Positions 8,702 through 17,245 of a DNA stretch of 64,000 nt are shown here, piece after piece. Source of the DNA: Planctomycetota bacterium (GTDB lineage: Bacteria; Planctomycetota; Planctomycetia; Planctomycetales; Planctomycetaceae); the NCBI GenBank assembly GCA_027623235.1, contig JAQBVJ010000017.1:1-64000 (forward strand), written 5' to 3'. A model generated the notes under the pieces. That model did not search any database and was not told where the DNA came from. It worked only from the letters and a program-made list of their open reading frames with translations. Numbering within the stretch: position 1 is the stretch's first letter; every line of letters begins with the position of its first letter. Position numbers and translations under genes: made by a program.

Positions 8702-11700
8702 TTACTTGTCCTTCAAGCGAAGCCGTAACCGGCTGTCTCCATAAAACTGTTCGATTTGAAGATGAAGCTGTTTCTCACGGTCTCGATCGTCGTCGACCTT
8801 CCAGTTGCGTTTCGGGTCGCGGACTTTCCAGACTTTGCCGTCGGAGTGACGGTACAGCTCCTCTTGTTCCACACGATTCATCGGGCGGGCGCCCACTCGA
8901 CCAAACACAGCCAGTTGACTTCCCGCTTCGTCGACAGCACGGTCACGGTCCACTCCCTTCGAGATTGCGTAGGCGTGACCACCGTGCGGAATGTGGAAGG
9001 ACGCGATCAATTTCGGCGTTGGGCGCGTCGCAAATCCATCATTTCCTGGCGTCTTCGGTGAAGTCAGTTGAACGACGTGCAGACCGTTGTGGCCGTCGGC
9101 GAGGTAGGCAAACTGGCTGACGTATGTCATACCCAGTTTCACGTCGTGCAGGTCGTTGATCTTGCCATCCGCTGTGTAGACCTGATCAATCTTCAAGTCC
9201 CTGGGATTTGTAATGTCGACGATGACCAGCCCGTCGTGTCCACCCGAAACGTAGGCGTAGGTTCGAGCCAGATAGATGTTGTGGGGCTCGTGCATCTCCA
9301 GATGGGAGACCGGCTGCGGGTCTTCCATGTCAGTCACATCGAAGACTTTGATGCCGTGATGGTCGCACACAAAGGCGTAGCGGAACTGCATCTCCACCGC
9401 GCCGGGATGGTGCAGCCACTCGCCGTCCGGAATGACCTTCACCACTTTGATCGAGCCAAGAAAGTCGCCGAGCTTCGAGAGGTCGTTGTCGTTCGGCTCA
9501 CCGAGCTTCACGATGACGATGCCGGCGTCGCAGCTGACCCAGGCATAGTTGCCGAAGATGCTGACCTTACGGGCTCCGTTCAGGATTCCGTCTGGATTAA
9601 AGACGAAGTCCTTTTTGAGGAAGTTGTTGTTCGGATCGCCATCGAGCAGCGTGCCGGCCGCGATCATGATGAGACCTTCGCACGTGTCTGTCGCGTAAAT
9701 GAAGGCGTACCGCAGTGGCACTTTCTCTTCGAAGTTTTCCGGCAGATGTGTTCGAGTCGGGTCCGGTGCGATTGTCGATGGCGCTTTGACATCAGTGCAG
9801 ATGCCGTCTGTTCGAACGTAGAACCTCTGTCCGAGCGGCGAGACGGGAGCCGTCGTGTATCGCTCAGCGAAGGCTTTGTCGTCCGTAAACGCGATGTCGT
9901 AGACGCGGAACCCGGCCTCACCACACGCCGCGTAGAGGTACTCGCCACGATGCTGAAGGGCCTTGATTTCGAGCTTCATTCGCGGGTGCAGAATGTTGTC
10001 AGCGATGTCCTTGCCGGGATGTTCGTACGCTGTCTGCAGTTCCTTGTCGTTCGCAATGTGCTCGGTGTACCGCTGCGGATACGCGTCGGCGTGCATTGTG
10101 CTGCCGATGATGGACTGCGGTTCGTCGCGTTCCTGGACGACCGGTGACCAGACGCCGTGATCGCCGGCCGCGATCCACACATAACGCCCGACGAAGTTCA
10201 GGTAATTTGTGCCGTGCATCAGCAGTTGAGCCATGATGGCGTTGTTGTCTTCGTTTTCTGACAGATGGCAATCGCTGCAGGTTTTGGTCTCGCCCTTGCC
10301 CCGGACTGTGTGAGGCACGTTCGTACTGAAGGCGATTCCGCTGAGGCCCTCGGCCGAGATCGTCTGCTGCTGATAGTAGATCGACTCGCGGTTTCCGTTG
10401 TACGAGCTGACGTGGATCGCACACGCCGATCGGACCGGGTTGATCCGGTTGCCGGTGACGTTGCCGTCTTTGGCCAGCATGAAGACCTCATCGCGCAGCG
10501 TCTGGAAGCAGTACGCGGTGTAGTTTTTCAGAGTGTCGCCCTCGTAATGCAGCTCCGGCATTTTCTTGTCGGCCTTCTGGGGAAGGTGACATCCAAAGCA
10601 GCTCGGGTTCCAGGACGAGTGGCAGGAAATGCAGTTCATACTTTTGATGGAGTGCGCACAGTTCTCGCGGCGGTCTCCGTCAGAGTCGATGGCCATCGGG
10701 ATGTCGCCCCACTCAAACTGACCGCTGTCGTCGAAGCGAACCGTTTTCGAGAGAGCCGAGGCCGCGTTGTAGTCGGGGTGGTTCGGGGTGATCGTGTCGC
10801 GAACCTGAGTGACCCTCCAGGAGATGTCCGGCTCCACCATCGAGTTCTGGACGATCGCACCGTTGGGCAGGTACTCGAACCGTCGTTTGCCGAACGGCGT
10901 CCGCATGGCGGCCAGATTACGGCCGACTGCCTTGCGTTCGGGATCGTTTCGCTGCGTGACCATTCCTTTCCACTGATTGCCCTTCGCGGACGGGCCGGAG
11001 GTCTTCAGCGGAGCGTACTCCGTGATCGTGCCGTGGCAGTCGGTGCAGGTGATCTCGATCGCCGCGCGGACTTCGCCATAGATGTTGCCGTCGCCGTGGT
11101 TGTCCTGAATGAAGTGACAGTCGACGCAGTGCATGCCCTTTTCCAGATGGATGTCGAGCATGTGAACCGGCACGGCTCCCTGCATTTTTCGCAGGGCGGC
11201 TTCTTTCTGACGGATCTTTTCGAGAGCTTCGCCATCCTCAACCCATGTTCGGTTCCGGTGAAGTTCCTTGTGAACCTCGGGGACTTTGACGCCCATGATT
11301 TTGTCTGTCGGCGAGACGTCGTACATCTTCTCGCCGAATTTGTTGACGTAGTGGCCCTGGCGGTCCTTCTTGAAGACGGCCCGGTAGCTCCAGCCGTGAC
11401 CGTGAAAATCGGCGAGCGTGTGCTGCAGTTCCGGGTTCAGTCGAATCACTTCGTCGAGGAATTCGTAATCGGTCAGCAGCATCTTCGAGTCGATGTCGTT
11501 CGGGTTCGCCATTTGAGCCCGTGTGAACTGCTCGGACGTCGGCTTCGCTTCGCTTTTCGGATAGAGCTTGTCGCCGTCCGTTTCCTGGTCGGTCCACATG
11601 TAGCCCAGGTAAGAGTTCATGACGGTCGTGCCAGGGTGCATGTGGCAGACGATGCACTGGCTGGTCGGGATGGCCGACGTGAATCGATGCGCGATCGGGT

Positions 11701-13579
11701 GCCCGGATTCCCCTTTGGGAATCGTCGGGTCGATGGCGGTCACGTAGCGGTAGATTTTGTTGCCGTGCTCATCAAATTCCGGATCGACCTGCGCCGCCGC
11801 CATGCCGCGATTTCCGTAGCGGCCGTACGGGCCGGAATGGACCGCCGAACGATCGTTCGCGTAGATGATGTGGCACGAGGTGCAGCCGCTCGAACGGTAG
11901 TCACCCGGATGGTCGTTGGTGCCGAGGAAGTTCAACGTCGGGTCGAGCAGTCGGGTCTTGGCGAGGCCGACGAACACGGGGTCGGTCCGGTTGAGCGTGC
12001 CGAATCCGCGCGAACTGAGTCGCTGTCGTGGCCGGCCAGGCTCCTCACCGCGTTCGGGAATGCCGAGTTCGATCGCGAACCTGCCGCCGCGTTCGAAGAT
12101 GCGCAGCGTGTTCCCGGGATGCGTGACTTGAAATCTCGTGAGCGGCTCCAGAAACGGCAGGATGCCCTTCAGGTTGGTGAGCTCCTGGCTCGGAGCCGGC
12201 ACGGTCTGAATTCGCTGCGGCGTGCCGTACATCGAGTAGCTCTCGCCGTAGCGCGACCATTTGTCCGGCACGGCACCGTTGTTGTAGAGAGCCGCCCCCC
12301 ACAGCATGCAGCCGTGAGTCATCATGCTCTTTTTGACGTGAAGCGTCTCCGGCTCGTGGCAGCCGCTCGTCCCGCAACTGAGCGAAGCGACTCGCAGATC
12401 GCCAGGATTCACGAAGCGAATGAACTCCGGGTTCTCATGGTTCAGCAGCGTGTAGGCGCGAACGGGATTTGCCGCGCTGCCGCTCCAGGAATCGGGAAAT
12501 CGCGGGCTCACGTGCCCGATTTCCTTCATCTTCGAGTTGGGGTTTCCGCCGTGGCAGTCGATGCAGCCCAGGTGGAACGCCGCCGTCTCATCCGCCCCGT
12601 AGTGAGGGTCGTGCGAGTTCTCGTGGCAATGCACGCAGCCCCAGCTCTTTGCCTGAGCTTCCTCAGGTGACTGCTTGATGAGGCTTCCGATATAGCGGCT
12701 TGATCCGGCCGGAGTCGTCTCTTCGTAAACCGGCTGAAGAATCACGCGATCACCAGTCGGGGTCGCGGTGCCGTCAGCCGTCGTTGCGACTGCTGGGACA
12801 ACTGCGCGGGGAGACTCGGAATCGACACTCGATGCGGCTTCGGAATTGGTCACGATGACGGTTGAGAAGCCGCCCCCCGGAAGTTGAGACCGCTCGCTCT
12901 GCGCAAGACGGGTGCCTGCGACGACGACTCGTTGAGCGACATTTCCGATCCCTTTCTCTGCGAGGATCTTCGCAATCACCAACCGTCGTGCCTCGTCGAG
13001 CTTCGCGTCGAGCTTCGCGTCGTCGACGTCACCTCCGGACGGCTCGATGAGAATCGGCCATGAACTGTTCGCCGCGGCCACCGACAGCTCGAGCACATGA
13101 TCGAGACCGGATTGGTTCAGTTCCGTTGTCCGGCCGAGGAATTCAGAACTGCGAACAACAAAGCTGACGGGGAATTCTTTGACCTCGTGAAACTGCTCTC
13201 TCTGGTCCTCTGGAAGATCTGAAAGCCGGGCCGGGCCGCGTCGAAGGCGACCTGAGTTCTCCGAAATCGGTGGCCGAACGATCTGTCCTTTGGGATCCGG
13301 TTTCTTTCCCGGTCGAACCCGCTCCCACACCCGCGTCGGACGAATGCCGTCCAGCAGTCGCGCGGCTCGAGATCGGATTGTTGGTTTATCGAGGTCTGTC
13401 GGCTCGCGGTTCGCGTCGTCATCGCCGCCAACGGTCGGAATCGGCGGCACGGCGGCAAACGCGACGCGGTTCGCCGCCGGATCGGATCCGGGGCTCACAA
13501 CGAACGTCACGATCCCGCCGAGAACGGCAACGGCCGCGACGCAACAGAATATCCCAATCGACTGCTGTCGCTGTGTCAT
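8702..13579 (-). CDS. decahaem c-type cytochrome with C-terminal LVIVD-repeat propeller
   Basis: A 1625-residue exported protein anchored by one N-terminal helix (IGIFCCVAAVAVLGGIVTFVV). Nine CXXCH haem-c motifs lie at about residues 315, 339, 566, 642, 818, 845, 983, 994 and 1101, and a tenth, CGTSGCH at 402, has four spacer residues. Residues 130-245 look like a non-haem alpha/beta domain. From about 1205 to 1515 there are at least five LVIVD-type repeats (for example HDGLVIVDITNP, HHGIKVFDVTD), predicting a beta-propeller. The protein should carry electrons in the periplasm or at the cell surface; donor and acceptor are unknown. A GGAGG ribosome site precedes the ATG. It is the last gene of a reverse-strand set that begins with a predicted outer-membrane barrel protein. 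Confidence 0.9.
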   Translation of the reverse strand: MTQRQQSIGIFCCVAAVAVLGGIVTFVVSPGSDPAANRVAFAAVPPIPTVGGDDDANREPTDLDKPTIRSRAARLLDGIRPTRVWERVRPGKKPDPKGQIVRPPISENSGRLRRGPARLSDLPEDQREQFHEVKEFPVSFVVRSSEFLGRTTELNQSGLDHVLELSVAAANSSWPILIEPSGGDVDDAKLDAKLDEARRLVIAKILAEKGIGNVAQRVVVAGTRLAQSERSQLPGGGFSTVIVTNSEAASSVDSESPRAVVPAVATTADGTATPTGDRVILQPVYEETTPAGSSRYIGSLIKQSPEEAQAKSWGCVHCHENSHDPHYGADETAAFHLGCIDCHGGNPNSKMKEIGHVSPRFPDSWSGSAANPVRAYTLLNHENPEFIRFVNPGDLRVASLSCGTSGCHEPETLHVKKSMMTHGCMLWGAALYNNGAVPDKWSRYGESYSMYGTPQRIQTVPAPSQELTNLKGILPFLEPLTRFQVTHPGNTLRIFERGGRFAIELGIPERGEEPGRPRQRLSSRGFGTLNRTDPVFVGLAKTRLLDPTLNFLGTNDHPGDYRSSGCTSCHIIYANDRSAVHSGPYGRYGNRGMAAAQVDPEFDEHGNKIYRYVTAIDPTIPKGESGHPIAHRFTSAIPTSQCIVCHMHPGTTVMNSYLGYMWTDQETDGDKLYPKSEAKPTSEQFTRAQMANPNDIDSKMLLTDYEFLDEVIRLNPELQHTLADFHGHGWSYRAVFKKDRQGHYVNKFGEKMYDVSPTDKIMGVKVPEVHKELHRNRTWVEDGEALEKIRQKEAALRKMQGAVPVHMLDIHLEKGMHCVDCHFIQDNHGDGNIYGEVRAAIEITCTDCHGTITEYAPLKTSGPSAKGNQWKGMVTQRNDPERKAVGRNLAAMRTPFGKRRFEYLPNGAIVQNSMVEPDISWRVTQVRDTITPNHPDYNAASALSKTVRFDDSGQFEWGDIPMAIDSDGDRRENCAHSIKSMNCISCHSSWNPSCFGCHLPQKADKKMPELHYEGDTLKNYTAYCFQTLRDEVFMLAKDGNVTGNRINPVRSACAIHVSSYNGNRESIYYQQQTISAEGLSGIAFSTNVPHTVRGKGETKTCSDCHLSENEDNNAIMAQLLMHGTNYLNFVGRYVWIAAGDHGVWSPVVQERDEPQSIIGSTMHADAYPQRYTEHIANDKELQTAYEHPGKDIADNILHPRMKLEIKALQHRGEYLYAACGEAGFRVYDIAFTDDKAFAERYTTAPVSPLGQRFYVRTDGICTDVKAPSTIAPDPTRTHLPENFEEKVPLRYAFIYATDTCEGLIMIAAGTLLDGDPNNNFLKKDFVFNPDGILNGARKVSIFGNYAWVSCDAGIVIVKLGEPNDNDLSKLGDFLGSIKVVKVIPDGEWLHHPGAVEMQFRYAFVCDHHGIKVFDVTDMEDPQPVSHLEMHEPHNIYLARTYAYVSGGHDGLVIVDITNPRDLKIDQVYTADGKINDLHDVKLGMTYVSQFAYLADGHNGLHVVQLTSPKTPGNDGFATRPTPKLIASFHIPHGGHAYAISKGVDRDRAVDEAGSQLAVFGRVGARPMNRVEQEELYRHSDGKVWKVRDPKRNWKVDDDRDREKQLHLQIEQFYGDSRLRLRLKDK

Positions 13580-13635
13580 GGGTGACTGACCTCCATGTCA
13601 GTGAGTGTCGTGTTAAATGTGGAAGCAGCGACTGG

Positions 13636-13842
13636 TCAGGAAATCGCGTCCTGCGAATTCTCATCCAGTTCAATTTCAAACGGATCGACCTCGGCAACGG
13701 CACCGTCCTTCCAGACGATGAGTTTGTGTCCGAGTTTTCTCGCGCGGATCACGGTGTCGACCGCCGTCTGACGAAGTGCTTCATCGATCTTGCGGCCATC
13801 CCGCATGAGTTCTCTGATCGTTTGTTGAGATGGTTCTGTCAT
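13636..13842 (-). CDS. small protein coupled to zeta-toxin-like kinase (possible antitoxin)
   Basis: A 68-residue acidic protein (helical first half IRELMRDGRKIDEALRQTAVDTVIRARKLG, then HKLIVWKDGAVAEVDPFEIE). I do not recognise a named family. Its ATG (13842-13840) overlaps the TGA of the kinase frame as ATGA, so the two are translationally coupled in the ancestral reading. Size, coupling and partner suggest a toxin-antitoxin-like or regulatory partner of the kinase, but the order (kinase first) differs from epsilon-zeta systems, where the antitoxin comes first. The cytochrome gene starts 57 nt further on. Confidence 0.7.
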   Translation of the reverse strand: MTEPSQQTIRELMRDGRKIDEALRQTAVDTVIRARKLGHKLIVWKDGAVAEVDPFEIELDENSQDAIS

Positions 13843-14422
13843 TTTCGAAACTCCTGAAGGCTCTGCCAGATCGCTGGTTGAGGAACATTGACATCCCCCT
13901 CGGCCCCATCGGCAATCAGCATCGGCTCTGGAGAAATCGAATTATCGTAGATGCGCCATGTTGTTGCGAACGGCTGGTAGAGTTCGAAGAAGTTTCGTAA
14001 CCTGCTGTGTACCGACGGTGAACAGTCTCCTCAGGTACCGAGTGTCCACCCTCGCGAATTCGCTGTTGCACTCTCTGAAAGGCCATTTCGGAAGACGGAA
14101 GCCACAGAAAAACCAGGTGGTACTCGTAGCCGGATTCAACAAGCGATTTCAGATACGGCGCGAACGACCGGCTGGCCAGCGTGGTTTCAAACGCGAAGCT
14201 CGACCTCTGGTCCGAAAGATGTCGCAGTTGCTTCAACATGATTCGACCTGCCGCCAGTGCTGCCTGGTCCGGTTCGAAGCCAGACAGGCCGCGTGCAATC
14301 GTGTCAGCATTTACGAATGTGGCTACTTTCATCGTGTCTCTCAGAATTCTCTCAGCCGATGTCGACTTCCCTGCGCCATTTGGACCAGGAATTACAACGA
14401 CGTTGGGAGTGTCTTCAGTCAT
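13839..14422 (-). pseudogene. zeta-toxin-like P-loop kinase, one-base frameshift near codon 141
   Basis: The frame from 14422 shows a P-loop kinase of the zeta toxin/AAA type: Walker A GPNGAGKST (residues 13-21), FVNADTIARGLSGFEPD, FAFETTLAS and the RVQQRIREGGHSVPEETVHRRY helix. After residue 141 this frame gives unrelated Ser/Gln-rich residues and stops at 13916. Stepping back one base near position 14000 restores the family C-terminus, LRNFFELYQPFATTWRIYDN and then PMLIADG, for about 53 residues up to a TGA at 13841-13839 that overlaps the next gene. So a single base has been lost, or the assembly has a one-base error. No slippery heptamer is seen that would support programmed frameshifting. 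Restored length is about 194 residues. Zeta toxins phosphorylate UDP-N-acetylglucosamine; the substrate of this branch is unknown. Confidence 0.85.
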
Positions 14423-14434
14423 CGTGAAACCGGA

Positions 14435-17008
14435 TCAGTAAGTCAGAATCATCTCGAAGAACGATGCGAACAGCGTTTCGGTGTCGCCGTCGTTGAATTC
14501 CGCGTAGAGGTCTTTGAAGCCCTCGTCCGGAATCAGAGCGGACGCGCCAAACAGCATGATCGTGTTGTCGTTGTGGAACGGTCGCCATTCGAAGCCGCAG
14601 CTCAGATCGACGCCGATCTTTTTGTCGATGCTCCCCTGAAACGTGAATGTCTCCAGGGATTCTGTCTTGTCGAACATGAGGTAATTCGCGTTCATGATCA
14701 TTCGCAGTTTCGGCGTCAGGTCCATATCCATGCCGAGGTTGAACAGCAGCAGACCGGGATTCGTAAAGTTACTTTGTCCCTGAACGCGGCTTGAACGAAG
14801 GTTCGGGACCAGGCTGCGATCGTTCACGAGCCTCACACCAAACAGCTGGATGGCCTGCCGCTGCCAGAACGAGAACTCGCCACCAGCGAACGCCGGGTTG
14901 TCGATGATCGAATCAAATCCGTTTCCGTCGCTGTCGTTTGGATCGTCGTCACCGGAAGCAAAGAAAAACGATGCCCGGAAGCGGGCCCAGTCGCGGTCGT
15001 ACGAGAGCTCAAGAGCACCCATGAACGCGTTGATGTCAATTGGCTGGCCAGCGATCGGGTTGAGACCGTCCCGACCGGTCACCCAGTAAAACGCGTTGTT
15101 GACATTGATGCGGCCCATGTGGCCGTCGCCAGCGATACCGAAGTAGTACGACTCGACGCGGTGCTTCTGAAAAACGCCGGCGGGGTCGGGACGGACCAGA
15201 AAGTCATTCCGGTCAAACTTCATGCTGGGCTGGTCGTTATTCCAGTGAAAACTGGTCTGGAACGTGTAGCCGGGAAACACGAAATCCTGAATGTAGTAGT
15301 TGGCGATCAGCACGTTCTGGTGCCTGTCGCTGGTCGTGTTGAGCTGGCTGTTCGTTTCCTTCTCCACCATGTCGAAAAACAGCAGGTTGAATTGATGCCG
15401 GTTGGACAGCCGCGACCCGAACAGCCGAACGGCGCGATTCGTGTCGAAGAAGATGAAGCCGCGGAAGTCTGAGTTGAAAAACTGATTCCCCGCCCGCACA
15501 GAAGCAAAGTCGTAATCCGGACTGATGTCCGCGATCTTCGCCTCCGCAAAGTACTCTTGAAGAACAAAGTGGTCGCGATGCCGCGTTCGTCCGTAGCGGA
15601 CGTCAGGGTTGACGAGAGCCAGCTCATCGACGTGCAGCTGATTCATGTTGACCGTCGGCGTGATGCGAAGCATCCAGTCGATCGGCTTGAACCCGGCCTG
15701 GTTTCCGTGGAACAGGTCCATCCGCAGAAACAGCGTCTCGTTCATGAATGTCGAATTGTTGTTGCCGAAGAATTCCTGCTGATTCGAAGCTCGCGTGGAT
15801 TCAAACGGAGTCGTTCCCGCCGGCGACTGGCGATAGTCGAATGAAAACAGATTCGTCGCCGTCAGGTTGAAGAACGTGTGCTGTCCGATGATCGGGTAGT
15901 CGCCCTTCAGTACGTTCTGGTTGTACGGATCCCACCAGTGACCTTCGACACCGGGATAGTCATCGACCCAGGGATGATCCTTGCCGTAGCGGTCCCACTT
16001 GTCGTAGCCGTTTCGCCAGCGGTCTTCCTGCGGGACAAAGTGAGCACTCTCCTGACCTTCGGCCGGCAGGATGCCGGACGGCCCGCTGAATCCGTATGGC
16101 GCCTGCGGTTCGGGAGTCACCCAGCCACCGGCCTGCTCAATGAAACCTGGTTGGGTTTCTCTTGTGAGCGAACCGTCGAGCGGGCGGTCGAGAATTTCGG
16201 GATTGCGGCCGGGTACGCGCTGCGGCTTGCCAGACTGCGGAAGCGGAGCAAGCGTCTCTTCCGCAAACAATTCGTCAATGCTGAGCGCCGGGCCGGCAGG
16301 TTCCGGCAGGCTTGAACTGGCCCCCGGTGCGGGCGGAGTTCCCAGGCCACTGGCCGAGGTCTGTTGAATGACTGGTCGCGCGGCATCCTCAAGCGGGCTT
16401 GCCTGTCGAGGCGACGCCGGCCGGCTCGGACCAGACTCAAACTCAATCGGAAGCATCCGCAATTCTGAATCACTCTCAACGCTCAACGGAGCTGAACGAG
16501 TGGCCGGCTCACGACCGAGCAGCTGTTGAATCTTCTCCCGGACGAGCGGATCGCGTTCGGTCTTCCGCAGCTCCTTCAGTCGCTCGGCCACGGCTCCCGT
16601 GTTCTGCTCCTGGGAAAGAGCTCCGATCACGGCGACTCGAATGCGAGGTTCCGGATCAACCATCAGCTCCGTGCAAAGGTCGGTCTGAAGCGGCTCGGGG
16701 ATTTCGTTGAGCTGGGTGGCGAGCTGCAGGCGGGCGGCTTGATCCGGATGCTTGAGCAGTCTTGCAAATTTCAGCCGATCTTCGTCGATGCCGTAGTCGG
16801 CGAGTTCCCGTTCGGCTGCCTGTCGCGTTTCGTAGTTTGTGCTGTGGATTTCAGAGAGGAGCCGCAGGATTCGCTCGCGGACAGTCTCTTCCCCGCGCAG
16901 CAGATGCGGAACGAAACACGCAATCGAAACGGCAGCCAGCGCGAGCACCAGTGCGCCCGTCCGGCTCGCTGTCCCGCGAGCAGATTGTGTGAATTGCGGA
17001 AGTCCCAC
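14435..17008 (-). CDS. HEAT-like/outer-membrane beta-barrel protein (putative porin)
   Basis: An 857-residue exported protein. After a signal or anchor helix (GALVLALAAVSIACFVPHLL) residues 40-170 form short helical HEAT-like repeats (for example IPEPLQTDLCTELMVDPEPRIR without break), followed by a Pro/Ser-rich linker to about 340. The rest, about 370-857, is rich in alternating aromatic/polar strands, Asn/Asp/Gly turns and repeated FFxxxxR patterns (NLFSFDYRQSP, RFRASFFFASGDDDPND, FEWRPFHND) and ends in a phenylalanine/tyrosine-rich strand, EMILTY, as outer-membrane barrels do. The start is a GTG; no good ATG exists nearby. It heads the reverse-strand set with the kinase 12 nt downstream and the decahaem cytochrome last, which suggests a porin-cytochrome partnership. 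Confidence 0.75.
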   Translation of the reverse strand: MGLPQFTQSARGTASRTGALVLALAAVSIACFVPHLLRGEETVRERILRLLSEIHSTNYETRQAAERELADYGIDEDRLKFARLLKHPDQAARLQLATQLNEIPEPLQTDLCTELMVDPEPRIRVAVIGALSQEQNTGAVAERLKELRKTERDPLVREKIQQLLGREPATRSAPLSVESDSELRMLPIEFESGPSRPASPRQASPLEDAARPVIQQTSASGLGTPPAPGASSSLPEPAGPALSIDELFAEETLAPLPQSGKPQRVPGRNPEILDRPLDGSLTRETQPGFIEQAGGWVTPEPQAPYGFSGPSGILPAEGQESAHFVPQEDRWRNGYDKWDRYGKDHPWVDDYPGVEGHWWDPYNQNVLKGDYPIIGQHTFFNLTATNLFSFDYRQSPAGTTPFESTRASNQQEFFGNNNSTFMNETLFLRMDLFHGNQAGFKPIDWMLRITPTVNMNQLHVDELALVNPDVRYGRTRHRDHFVLQEYFAEAKIADISPDYDFASVRAGNQFFNSDFRGFIFFDTNRAVRLFGSRLSNRHQFNLLFFDMVEKETNSQLNTTSDRHQNVLIANYYIQDFVFPGYTFQTSFHWNNDQPSMKFDRNDFLVRPDPAGVFQKHRVESYYFGIAGDGHMGRINVNNAFYWVTGRDGLNPIAGQPIDINAFMGALELSYDRDWARFRASFFFASGDDDPNDSDGNGFDSIIDNPAFAGGEFSFWQRQAIQLFGVRLVNDRSLVPNLRSSRVQGQSNFTNPGLLLFNLGMDMDLTPKLRMIMNANYLMFDKTESLETFTFQGSIDKKIGVDLSCGFEWRPFHNDNTIMLFGASALIPDEGFKDLYAEFNDGDTETLFASFFEMILTY

Positions 17009-17245
17009 TGCACAGCCCCGGTGCTGGATTGAACAGACCCGTCGAAAGACCGGCCACGGCGTGCGCGCAGCACCCGTGGACGGGTCGTATCGGTGGTATC
17101 GGTCCCGGGGTTGTGTGAACTTTTTCCGTTTCTACAGATTGAGCCGGAAATACCGGTTGTTTGACAGCAGACCACCCAGACCAGTTCAACGCAAAGCCGC
17201 CTGCTTACCCAGTCTTCGTAGTTGGCGTGCAGATCCCGCAACTCG

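Noticed and set aside
10265-12670. 801-codon forward open frame inside the cytochrome gene
   Set aside because: It lies opposite the cytochrome in a G+C-rich region where the antisense frame has few stops. It shows no recognised domain and its sequence is Val/Arg-rich, the mark of antisense translation.
13990-14010. Programmed -1 frameshift in the kinase
   Set aside because: No slippery heptamer or downstream pseudoknot is seen at the shift, so mutation or sequencing error is simpler.
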